From NCBI RefSeq assembly GCF_032362555.1, contig NC_083519.1, positions 1,195,501-1,259,500 of the forward strand: DNA of 64,000 bases, in the 5' to 3' direction. The DNA is from Amyelois transitella (lineage: Eukaryota > Arthropoda > Insecta > Lepidoptera > Pyralidae). The position numbers were made by a program, and so were the translations under genes. How positions within the stretch are numbered: the first letter of the stretch is position 1; every line of letters begins with the position of its first letter. The notes beneath the pieces are model-generated. The model was not told where the DNA came from. It was given only the letters and a program-made list of their open reading frames with translations, and made no database searches. This document shows positions 1-12,600 of the stretch, in pieces.

Positions 1-132
1 CCTCCTTCCCGGAGGGGTAGGCAGAGACTACATCTTTCCGCTTGCCACGAACTCTGCATACTTCCTTCCTTCTAAGCTCGGCTGTTTCGGGTACTCTTGA
101 CCTGACCCTTTGCCAGGACGTCCTTAATTTGA
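1..132 (-). mobile_element. RTE LINE 3'-end fragment, cut by window start
   Basis: Contains GGAGGGGTAGGCAGAGACTA and GTACTCTTGACCTGACCC through GACGTCCTTAATTTGATCAAGATAC, matching the 3' end of the LINE at 34428. It abuts an S1 fragment. Confidence 0.85.
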
Positions 133-256
133 TCAAGATACATATTCAGTCATATAATTACGTCTATACCCCTTGCGGGGTAGACAGAGCCAGATGTCTT
201 GAAAAGCTGACTAGCCACGTTCAGCTGTTTGCGAGGGAAGCTGGTCATTTAGGAAA
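133..256 (-). mobile_element. S1 3'-half fragment
   Basis: Reverse S1 tail with CTTGCGGGGTAGACAGAGCC and CCACGTTCAGCTGTTTG. It lies between an RTE tail and a complete S1 in opposite orientation. Confidence 0.7.
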
Positions 257-514
257 GTGCCGTGTGGTTCCCGGCACAAATACAAAAAAGAATAGGACCA
301 CTCCATCTCTTTCCCATGGATGTCGTTAAAGGCGACTAAGGGTATAGGCTTACAAATTTGGTTTTTTTTAAGGCGATAAGCTAGTAACCTTTCACTATTT
401 CAATCTAATTCTATCATTAAGCCAAATAGCTGAACGTGGCCATTCAGTCTTTTCAAGACTGTTGGCTCTGTCTAACCCACAAGGGACATAGAAGTGACCA
501 TATGTATGTATTAG
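257..514 (+). mobile_element. S1 element (SINE-like), complete
   Basis: S1 runs from GTGCCGTGTGGTTCCCGGCA, through CCATGGATGTCGT, GGCGAC, GACTGTTGGCTCTGTCTA and AGGGACATAGA, to (TATG)n. This copy has both ends. S1 is about 260 bp long and is the commonest repeat in the window. Confidence 0.85.
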
Positions 515-587
515 AAAAATGGATCGACAATGATCTAACATAAGTTAGGTTGCCATGCAAAGATGGCGTAAAAATAAAAATATTCAC

Positions 588-690
588 CTCTCCTTCTGTT
601 TATGAGCGCCATCTTTGTCATTCTGATCCGCAGCGCCGGGGTCGGCCACCACGCCCGCCCGCCTCAGCTGCGGCGATCCCATTGACACGT
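588..690 (-). CDS. NKCC: NKCC exon 19 (probable), last coding exon in the window
   Basis: 103 bp, encoding [20 protein letters not shown] followed by [15 protein letters not shown], charged and low in complexity. In vertebrate NKCCs the matching region before IDVWW is a variable charged linker. The acceptor at 692-691 was chosen because it restores frame with exon 18; the nearer AG at 669-668 does not. The donor is AG|GTGAAT at 587. The gene must continue below position 1, because the conserved final ~170-200 residues are absent. Confidence 0.6.
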
Positions 691-3600
691 CTGATATACT
701 ACTACCTGTAATTTGTAAATGTGTTTTTTTAAAGATAAATATGTATTGATAGATATGTGGATAGATACGTAGATATGCGGTAAGGAATTGGAAGCGGTAG
801 TAGATATAGTTAAGCTTTATGTGACGTCTGTCTATAAGTGATACTTTGTATCCACTTTTGTAAATAAATGTATTCTATTTTATTCTATTCTACATAGAAA
901 AAAAAAGTTTTATTAATAATATTTACAGGACATGCGTATGACGCATATAGGTAATCTAAGAAAACGAAACAACTTAAAAATAATAATGTCGAATTGAGAA
1001 CCTTCTCCGTTTTTTGAATACATACATACATATGATCACGTCTATATCCCTTGCGGGGTAGACAGAGCCAACAGTCTTGAAAAGACTGAATGGCCACGTT
1101 CAGCTATTTGGCTTAATGATAGAATTGAGATTCTAATAGTGACAGGTTGCTAGCCCATCGCCTAAAAGAAGAAACCCAAGTTTTTAAGCCTATCCCTTAG
1201 ACGCCTTTTACGACATCCATGGGAAAGAGATGGAGTGGTCCTATTCTTTTTTGTATTGGTGCCGGGAACCACACGGCACTCCGCTTTTTGAAGTAGGTAA
1301 AATAGCTGTGATGGTAGGAGGTTGGCGAGAAGTTGATTACAATATAAAATGACTAACAAGGAAATCCAAGAAAAAACTAAGAAATTATATGAGAATACAT
1401 AATATCAAAATGAATTTTGGCATGTATAAAGTGTACAAAGGCATTTATAATTTTATTGAAATAACCCGAAGCATTATTTATAAATCAAATGTCACACATA
1501 AATTGGTACCAATTCTAAGTATTGTATAGGTAGGATATGGTATAGTAAAAGATTAAGGCGTATATCACACTGATGAAAATATGAATGTAAGCTAGGTACT
1601 CACCAACGGAATGGTTCAAGCTCTCAGTAGATTTTGACTCTTTGTAGTTATCGCCCATCGACCCTGCACAATGCGGTGTGGTGATCAAAGCGCACATACA
1701 AACAGATGGACCAATGGCAATTGGTATTTACTTGATTCAAAATTAATTCCATATACATATTAAATTTATATTTCTATATCAATTTATATAATTAAAATGT
1801 CGCGCATTAATCTAGGAACCCCCTTTTTTTAAAACGTGTTTTTAATGTTTCATTTGAAACGTCAAACACGTCCATGATGTGACGTCACTGTAAATGTAAA
1901 CTAAACTAATTGTGTGTAAACGAAACAAGTCCCTACACATCATGTCAAGTCAAATATTTGTATTACAATACTATGACGTAAGAGCACAGATAATAAATAG
2001 ACTAACATGGCGGACAGTGTTTGCGCTCGTTTTTTTTTTAATATGATATTCAATTAATGTTTGGGACATTATATATAGTTTGGCCAAAATAACCAAAATG
2101 GCCAAAATAACAATTAAAAACTAATAAGGACCAACTGGAAAAAAAGCCAACTAGCCTATGGGTATAAAGACAACTCTGGCATAAATTGGTTAGGAGTTTC
2201 AATTCAAATTTGATCAAGTACAATTAGGAGCACAGACACATACATAAACAAACTTCTTTGCAGTTGCCTGTACGCATCTAAAGTATAATTATGCATGTAA
2301 CATTGTATTGGTGGGAAATTAGTTGTATAAATTGAAATTCGAACTAAATCTTAATAGAAGCGGAAAAAATGGGGTATCACGCTTATGAAGTCGCGGACAA
2401 AAGCCTATAATTAAGTAGTAGTAGCCATCAGTCCAACATTATTAAAATAAAAATTAACACACAATAGGTTAATAGCAAATGACTTAAATTTATACACAAT
2501 AGTTATATTATAAAACACATTATACTCGTTACATTTCTTATTCTAAGGGCGAATGTGATAGAAACACTTCATCTTTTATTTTGGGAGTCGAAGAAGGCGA
2601 CTAAATACTAGTGCATCAAAAATTCCCAACTCGGGTTAGTATATCAAGCCGCCCAGGTAGTAGACCGTTACAACTTTGAAAAATTATATCATTACATGCT
2701 GTTTTTGTAACCCATGATTTTTAACCACTCAATAATTCTATTGAGAGTACACTATGTTGAAAAAACTACCTAACAACAATTAAATTAGTAACAGACACAT
2801 ACATACATGTCAGCCAACAGTTTTGAAAAGACTGATAGGCCTCGTTCAACTGTTTGTCTTGATGATAGAATTGAGTTGATATAGTGACAGATTGTTAGCC
2901 CGTCGGCCTAAAAAAAGAATCCCAAGTTTGTAAGCCTATACCTTAGTCGCCTTTTACGACATCCATGAGAAAGAGATGTAGTGGCCGAATTCTTTTTTCT
3001 CTTGATGCTGGAAACCATATAATGTTAATGAGTTTAGGAACTACTCGCCCACGTAACTAAAATCTGACTCAATCCAATGGAAACGAACATGAGTGGGCGA
3101 GAGGGAAAGAGAGAAAGAGAGAAAGAAAGAGAAAAAGAGAAAAAGAGAGAAAGAAAGAGAAAAAGAGAGAAAGAGAAAGAGAAAGAGAGAAAGAGAGAGA
3201 AAGAGAGAAAGAGAGAAAGAAAGAGACAGAGAGAAAGAGAAGAGTACGACATACTGGGCACAGCGCACAGGTCTGCGCCGGCGGCGGGCGCGTGCAGGAA
3301 GGCGCGCAGGTCGTCGTCCAGCGCCGCGTCGGCGCGCTGCCCGCCCTCCACGCGCACCAGCGCCAGCGCCATGTGCACGTCCAGGGCTTTGCTGCGATAA
3401 CACGTCCAAATTTATCATTTTACTCGTACCGTGGACCCCCGATAATCCGGCCCCTGTCTAATACGGCGCCCACTGTAGTCCGACATGTCTTAAAATATAT
3501 ATATACATATGTATTTGGCAATCTTCGCTAATGTAGATCATGCAATTTTGAACGCAAACTAAATTGAGATACGGTTTGAACTGGTTACAACCGCTATTGT

Positions 3601-6600
3601 ACTCGACACGTAAGTATTGTTTTACTTAGTTCAAACTTAGAATCTTATCATTGGATATGTAATTAGTCGGATTACAATGTAGTCTTTTGTAAAAAAAGTC
3701 CGGACTATAGGGGGTATTAGGCAGTGCTCTATAATCCGATAAATCCGATAGTCCAACAATGCCCTGCATAATGTTTGACAGATTACCAGAGGTCCACTGT
3801 ATTGCCCTCTTAAAGACCCCCGGGGACCCTTCATAATCTACCTCCTGGCGTTAATTTCGGTAATATCCACTACCTCTACCTGGAGAGGAACCCGGGATCG
3901 ACCCGCCTTTTGACCATGATCCTTGACCATGAGGATTGGATGAGTCAGGTTTTTACACGAACCGACTCCCGTTTGACCTCCGCAACCTTTGCAGAGGAAC
4001 CTTACTCATATTGTTACATCACAATACTATAAAGCAAATGTCACTTTCTGCGTGTATCCCTATGTCTGTATGTGTGCTTGAATCTTCAAAACTACACAAC
4101 GGATTTTGATATATAATTAAATGGTGATTCAAATGGAAGGAATTTATGTATTAAATGCTACCCGTGCGAAACTAGGACGGGTCGCTAGTGATATATAAGC
4201 CTATATGACTATATGAAAATACCAATGTGAGTGAATACATACATAAAATCACGCCTCTTTCCCGGAGGGGTAGGCCGAGACTACCTCTTTTCACTTTTCG
4301 CTTCATCCACATTCACAACTCTCTTCATGCAAGCTCGTTCATTCATCAACTTTCAAATAAGATGGGAATTAATATCAAACTTACTGCATAACCTCCACGT
4401 AGTCGACCATATCGTTCCGGTCGCAAGTAAGCCAGTCTTCCTTGAAGCCCATCATGAGAATGTTCGGCTTCAGCTTGCCCAAACCGCTCGTCTGTTAAAT
4501 TATATAAATAGGCTATTACACTCTTTTTTGAAAACTGTTTTAAATCAATCCTGAGACTGTGTTATACCTATAGAATTTTTATTAAAATTTTTTGAAGCCG
4601 AAAAGTGCTCTAAAAACGATTTATTATTTATGATTTTGTATTTTCGCGCGAAAACGCCATCCGCCATGCTGTTTTGACTCGTGACGTCATACTTTTAGTA
4701 AACAATACGGCTCTACGTAAGACTAAAGTAAAAAGATTTTTGTAATAATGAATTACAATACATATTGTTGGTGTCTTGTTCCTGAATGCAAGAATACAAG
4801 TATAAAAACACCAGAAAAATTGTGGATTCCACTGCCAAGTGATATTAAAATGAGAAACACTTGGTTGAAATTAGCAAGAAGAGATCCAAAGGCATTGTCT
4901 ACAAAATCAAGATTGTATTTCTGTGAAGACCACTTTGATGTAAGTTAGCATTCATTGTAAATAGTAAAGTAACAACAAGTCATGTTAATATAACACCAAC
5001 AACCTTTGAGTACTTACTTTTAGGTTATGTTATGGACGCAAAAAATTTCGCCACCATCAACGTATTAATCCTCGGTAGATTTATATTGTCTGCTTTCACA
5101 AAACCGTCTTCCATAATTCTATTAAATTATTAAAGAGTAAAAACCCAAAAACGTGATAGAAATTTTAAAATTTCAAAATAAACAGAGCCTGACATCATCA
5201 ATATGTTTTCGATTCGATATTTGTTTACTAAAAGTATGACGTCACGTCAGTACCCAACATGGCGGATAGCGTTTTCTACTTTTGAAGAACAGATTAAAAA
5301 AGAGGATTTTTTAAATTGAATTATAAAATCCATATTGCACTTTTATGAATAATGATCGATGTTTTTCTTTTATTTTTTACAAAATCTATAAGATACGTGC
5401 ATTTTTATATTTTTTTTTACATGGTGTAAAATAGCCTATTGTCTTAACAAAGTCGATATAATCATTATTTTTAATGCTCATATTCTTTTTTAAATAATTA
5501 TTTGCATAAAATTCTCAAAGTTACTTTTAATTTGAAAACAAAATTCAAAAGCTTAATTTAAAGGTAACTTAGACTAATCCAAGGCGTTCCCATCTCTGCA
5601 TTTCAAGACTCTTTAGTCTGATATATTTTATTCCCTCCATCTTAATCTTAATAAATGAATAACACACCAGGAAAACTAACTTGTATGAGCGCACTAGCGC
5701 CATCTTTAAAGCTATAATCATCTGCAAGAGTGTAGAACGACTTTATCTTCCTGCGGTTGAACCAGTGATACGCACGGTAGCTTACATATCCGTAAGGAGT
5801 TATATTTAATTCCGAACTAACCTGTATGAGCGCACTAGCGCCATCTTTGAAGCTACAATCGTCCACAACAGTGTAGAACGCCTTTATCTCCCTACGGTTG
5901 AACGAGTGATATGCCCGGTAGAACGGTAGCTTAAATATCCTTAAGGAGTTATATTTAATTCCAAACTAACCTGTATGAGCGCACTAGCGCCATCTTTGAA
6001 GCTACAATCGTCCACAACAGTGTAGAACGCCTTTATCTTCCTACGGTTGAAACAGTGATATGCACGGTAGCTTACATATCCGTAAGGAGATATATTTTAT
6101 TCCAAACTAACCTGTATGAGCGCACTAGCGCCATCTTTGAAGCTACAATCGTCCACAACAGTGTAGAACGCCTTTATCTTCCTACGGTTGAACCACTGGT
6201 ACGTACGACTCGCTAACGCCTCTCGAGCTCGGTGACTCACTTGGCCCTATGGAAACATATTAAATCCATATATATTATAATTAAATAGTAACTGACCGAT
6301 GTCTGTACTTGAATGATATTGCCAAACGATCGATATGCCCCCGAGATATGGCACGTGTGATGCTGTTTTAATCGCGCGAAAAACTATCGCTGTTTCGATT
6401 TTATTATAACGCGACAGAGATAATTTTTCGCGCGATATAAACGGCGTCGCGCAATACCATGCTACGGAAGCTGAGTATCGGAGCCTAAAATGTGATTGTA
6501 AGAATTTGTGTCTGTATGTTTGTATGTGTGTAATCGCAACACGCGAAAAGTTTTGTTCCGATTTTCTGTAACGAGTTAGGTTTGATTCAATTTAAAAACT

Positions 6601-9600
6601 GTAATATAAAAGTTTCTCCCCCTGATATATATAAAAAAAAATTAAATAACGCCGCATGGCTAACACCTTTGCCTATTGTGATTTTGACACCACATTGTGT
6701 CAAATTTTACCCGCAAACGAAATAAAAAAGATCTAAGTACAATTATGCGCGTTTTTACGCATATAGCCCTTATTCGCAGCTTTAATTAAAAGTAATAATG
6801 TTATATATCCTACTAATATTATAAATGCGAAAGTTTGTGAGTATATCAGTACGGATGTTTGTTACTCTTTCGTTACTCTTTCGTTAAATTTGGTATGTAG
6901 GTAGCTGAAGACCCAGAATAACACATAGGCTACTTTTAATCCCGGAGTTCCCGCGGGATTGATTGGGTTTCCATACGGACGAAGTCGCGGGCGGTCTCTA
7001 GTGTATAGTAATAGCTCATAGACGGTATCCTTACCTGAATGATATGTCCGCAGAGCATGAGAGAGAGCCCCTTGGTGAGGAGATACGCGAAGTCTGTCAG
7101 TATTGGTCTCTCGGCCGGGAACCCAGTTAGCACCAAGATTTGTGGCCTACGCACAAACATGACATCGTTATAAAAATGAAGAATACCCTTGGAACCGTTA
7201 CCAACATACAAAGTCATGTTTTTTTTTTTGGTGTTATGTTTTTTTTGCTAATCTAAAGCGCCGTGTCTTTCCTATGGATGTCGTAAAAGGCGACTAAGGG
7301 ATAGGCGATCTAGTAACCCGTCACTATTTGAATCTCAACTACATCATAAAGCCATACAGCTGAACGTGGCTTTTCAGGCTTTTCGAAACTGTTGGCTGTG
7401 TCTATCCCGCCAGGGATATGGACGTGTCTATAATGTATGTATACATGTATAGTTGTGATCAGATAATTTTTTAAGACATATTAATTAACTCACCTGTAAT
7501 TTTTCACATGTTCCATTACTCTGTTCAGGTGGTGTACTCCGGTCAATGCGGTCTTGTATGTCTGCGCTTGCGTCGTGGAACCCCAGTTCACATCTACAAA
7601 AATCATGTTATTTCAATCTATAATCTATAATTCTATAATATTCTATAATAATATTATAAAGCTGAAGAGTTTGTTTGTTTGAACGCGCTAATCTCAGGCA
7701 CTACTGGTTCGAATTGAAAAATTCTTATAGCGTTGAATAGACCATTTATCGAGGAAGGCTTTAGGCTATATAACATCACGCTGCAACTATAAGGAGCAAA
7801 GAAATAATGGAAAAAATCCTCAAGGATGAAAATTATTCAATGATGCCCAAAATAACTATTCCACGCGGACCAATTCGCGGGCACAGCTAGTTATAAGATA
7901 AAAAAATAACATACATACATATAGTCACGTCTATATCCCTTGCGAGGTAGATAGAGCCAACAGTCCTGAAAAGACTGATAGGCCACGTTCAACTATTTGG
8001 CTTTAAAATATAATTGAGATTCAAATAGTGACAGGTTGCTAGCCCATCGCCTAAAAGAAGAATCCCAAGTTCATAAGCCTATCCCTTAGTCGCCTTTCAC
8101 TACATCCATGGGAAAGAGATGGAGCGTGTTTATTCTTTTTTCTATTAGTGCCGGGAACCACAAAACGTGCCGTATATCAAAATAAACAAAAAAAGATTTT
8201 AATTCGTTGATTACAAATCTATTTCAATCTCAATTCTATCTTAAAGCCAAAATAGCTGAACGCGGCCAATCAGTCTTTTCAAGATTGTTGACTCTGACTA
8301 CCCCGCAAGGGATATAGACGTGAACATATGTATGTATAACAATAAAATCAATCAGTAAAATATCAGCCAACATACCCGGCCTCCTGTAGGACACCAGCAG
8401 ATAGAGCGCCAGCAGGCAGCCGATGGTGACGAGCGCGGTGATCCACGAGACGACGAACATGATGCCCACGCACACCAGCGACCCCGCCAGCGACAGCCAC
8501 ATGTTGTACAGCTGGCAAATAAATTAAAAAATTATCATTAATTATTCTCTTAGAATTAAACATACATACATACATATGGTCACGTCCATATCCCTTGCGG
8601 GGTAGACAGAGCCAACAGTCCTGAAAAGACGGAATGACCACGCTCAGCTATTTGGCTTAATGATAGAATTGAGATTCAAATAGTGACAGGTTGCTAGCCC
8701 ATCGCCTAAAAAAGAATCCCAAGTTTGTAAGCCTACCCCTTAGTCGCCTTTTACGACATCCATGGGAAAGAGATGGAGTGGTCCTATTCTTTTTTGTATT
8801 GGTGCCAGAAACCACACGGCACTAGAATTATATAGGCCATATTTTTATAATTATCAAGGAAAATAAGAATAAAATCTTAAAATAAAGAGTAATTCAGTAC
8901 ACTATTTATTTCTAGAGAAATTTCTTCCAGCAGGTCCGCGACAGGAAAATGTAAAAGGCATTGGCTTGTGTACATAATTATTAAGATATAAACTAGTATA
9001 TAATATACCTTAAACATATTATCATAAAATAAAAAATATCAAATCAAATAAACATATATGTACTACCATATCATACAATATATAAAAACAATGTACTTAA
9101 CAAATTGTAAATATTACAATAAATAAATAGAACATAAATCAATCATTCTAGTTTGTTTGGTACAGTTGTCGAATTCTCGCCTCTGAGCCAAAAGGACTTG
9201 GGTCCGTTCCAGGGCAGGGGCATGATGGAAAAAAGGGCTTTATCTTATTAACCTGGGTCTTGGGTGTTATGCCTTTTTAATAAGTAGTTATTATAAAACA
9301 GTGTATCATTGAGTTGGTATCAAAAAATAAGCATAAATCGATCATTCTAGCTTGTTTGGTGTGGCCGATCGATAGGCTATTGATAGTTGCATAAAAGCGC
9401 TATCACTACACTATCGACAGGACTATCGATAGTGTAGTGATTCACTTACCCTGCATCTCCCAATTATCGGCTCTCAGACACACACGCTCACTTTCCACCA
9501 TGGACAGCTGTCCAAATTCTATCATGGTGGTATATGTGCTAGACAAGACATATTACTTCCTTCTCTTTCACTCTTATATATATGCACATTCACTACATAA

Positions 9601-12600
9601 AGTATCAATACTATCTTAGTCTTCGATACTATTGTAACAAACTGAGCTATCGATACGAGTTCGTAGTATTGATAGCTCAGGTCGTTTTAAATTGTCACTA
9701 AACACCTGGGACGTTCTTCCTAAAAACCGTAACACGACGTTCCCCCTTGTAATTCAAGGAGGTATGAAAATGAAAAAAAAATGAAAAATATTTTATTTGG
9801 AAACAAAAACAAGTACAATAGGCTATTTTACACCATGTAAAAAAAAATATAAAATTCACGTATCTTATAGATTTTGTAAAAAATAAAATAAAAACATCGA
9901 TCATTATTCATAAAAGTGCAATATGGATTTTATAATTCAATTTAAAAAATCCTCTTTTTTAATCTGTTCTTCAAAAGTCGAAAACGCTATCCGCCATGTT
10001 GGGTACTGACGTGACGTCATACTTTTAGTAAACAAATATCGAATCGAAAACATATTGATGATGTCAGGCTATGTTTATTTTGAAATTTTAAAATTTCTAT
10101 CACGTTTTTGGGTTTTTACTCTTTAATAATTTAATAGAATCATGGAAGACGGTTTTGTGAAAGCAGACAATATAAATCTACCGAGGATTAATACGTTGAT
10201 GGTGGCGAAATTGTTTCTCATTTTAATATCACTTGGCAGTGGAATCCACAATTTTTCTGGTGTTTTTATACTTGTATTCTTGCATTCAGGAACAAGACAC
10301 CAACAATATGTATTGTAATTCATTATTACAAAAATCTTTTTACTTTAGTCTTACGTAGAGCCGTATTGTTTACTAAAAGTATGACGTCACGAGTCAAAAC
10401 AGCATGGCGGATGGCGTTTTCGCGCGAAAATACAAAATCATAAATAATAAATCGTTTTAGAGCACTTTTCGGCTTCAAAAAATTTTAATAAAAATTCTAT
10501 AGGTATAACACAGTCTCAGGATTGATTTAAAACAGTTTTCAAAAAAGAGTGTAATAGCCTATTTAAGTAACATAGGATAACGATGACATCTGCAGAAATT
10601 ATGAAACTGTGTCGCAGATCTCAACGCCCACCTCCAGAAAACATTTATATAATGTGTTTCCTTAATCTTACTATCTCCATAGAACGGCTTGTTGTCCAGG
10701 GTAAAGTGGAAGGCTCTCGACCGCGCGGGAGGTCACCCATGCGATGGACCGACCAAATAAAGTCTGTGATTGGCGGCTCACTTAACGAGTGCAGCAGGAT
10801 GACTTCCAGCTGGGAGAAATGGCGGGACATCGTAAGGCGCACATTGGCGCCCGCCTCCAACACTACATGATGACCACGACCACTCTGTCAAGAGTGACAC
10901 GACTAAGAAGAATCTTACACTCTTCTTATATATACTCACTCTGAAAGTAGGCCGCCATCCGAGCGGTTTGGCGAGGCTCGCGTGGAACGTTGCGAAGTTG
11001 ATGAGCGCGTACGCCGCCAGGAAGAAGTTGGAGATGAGCGGAGCGATCTGGTTCAAACCGCCTGCCGACGATACATCATCAGTTCATCATCATCAGATAC
11101 GGGATTGGGGCAAAAAAAAACATAGCTATATTCTCCGTGTGGTTCCCGGCACTCACAAATAGGACCACTTCATATCTTTCCCGTGTTTGTCGTTAAAGGC
11201 TACTAACGGCGATATGCTTAAAAACTTGGGATACTTCATGAAGGCGATGTGCTAGCAACCTGTCACTATTTGGATCTGAATTCCATCTTAGAACAGCTGA
11301 ACGTCGCCTATCAGTCTTGACAAGACTGCCGGCTCTGTCTACTCCGCAAGGGATAAACCCCCGCTTCTTCTGCACTGACGCTTTGGAAGCGACAGCAAAG
11401 TTAGTTCGAAGTAATTTATTTGACGTCAACCAATGTTGTGCAACCAAAAGATATGACAATTATTAAGTAGTATTGAAATGTCCCATAATCCTACAAATAT
11501 TATAAATGCGAAAGTTTGTGAGTATGTCAGGATGTCAGTACGGATGTTTGTTACTGTTTCACGCAAAAACTGCTGAACCGATTACGATGAAATTTGGTAT
11601 AGCTGAAGACCCAAAATAACATATAGTAACTTCCTATCTATCCCGGAGTTCCCGCGGGATTGATAACGTTTCCATGCGGACGAAGTCGCGGGCGGCCTCT
11701 AGTGATGAATAAAAGTTCAGAATTTGGACTTACCTATGAGTATGAAAGCGGTGGCTATGATGAAGGTCAACACATATCCTCTGACCGGCTCATTGTTGCT
11801 GCCGTAGCCTTTCGCGAAGAACTCCAGATATGGGTACAGTTTGTCCTGACATAGAGCCTGCAGAATACAAAAATACATACATAAACATATGTACATACAT
11901 TAGTTCTACATTCATTCATGTTTTTTAATGTAGACAATGTGTGCATTCCCCCATGATTTAGATTTATGAGATCTATATTTGTATATTGACGTCGACGTTG
12001 AAAATGCTGCAGTGTAGATTGTTCCGCCGCTTCTTCTACACATGCGCTTTGGAAGCGGTAGTAGTTATAATTAGATTAAAGAGATGTGACGTCAATTGTC
12101 AAATCGTCAAGTGATACCTTGTATCCAATTTGGAAAATAAATCTACTTTTCTATACATAAAGTCACGTCTATATCACTTGCGATATAGACGACAACAGTC
12201 AACAGAGAGACAACAGTCTTGAAAGAAATGTTAGGCCACATTCAGCTGTTCGGCTTTATGATAGAATTGAGATTCAAACAATGACAGGTTGCTAGCCCAT
12301 CGCCCGAAATGATTATCGTAAGTTTATAAGCCTTTAAGCTTTAAGCCTTAAGAATTCTGTTTTAAGGTGATGAGCAAGAAACCTTTCACTATTTGAATCA
12401 TGAAGCCATGAACGTGGCCTATCAGTATTTTGGAGACATTCAGCTCTTTCTAACCCGCAAGAAATATAGACGTGGCTATATTTCTTTGTTCTATTCTTCT
12501 TTTCACGTATATATATATATATATATATATACACATGTCAAGTAATCATTATTCATAACATAACATAACATTTCATCACGCCTTTTTCCCGGAGTTGCAG

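Noticed and set aside
3034..3461. Several overlapping 107-125 codon frames on both strands
   Set aside because: They translate the purine repeat (Lys/Glu/Arg or Ser/Phe/Leu runs). Only the GC-rich part at 3255-3391 on the minus strand is coding, as NKCC exon 18.
4507..4939. Host THAP-domain gene
   Set aside because: The frame ends at a donor with no downstream coding exons, the unit has transposon-like inverted ends, and a second inverted copy exists at 9817-10563.
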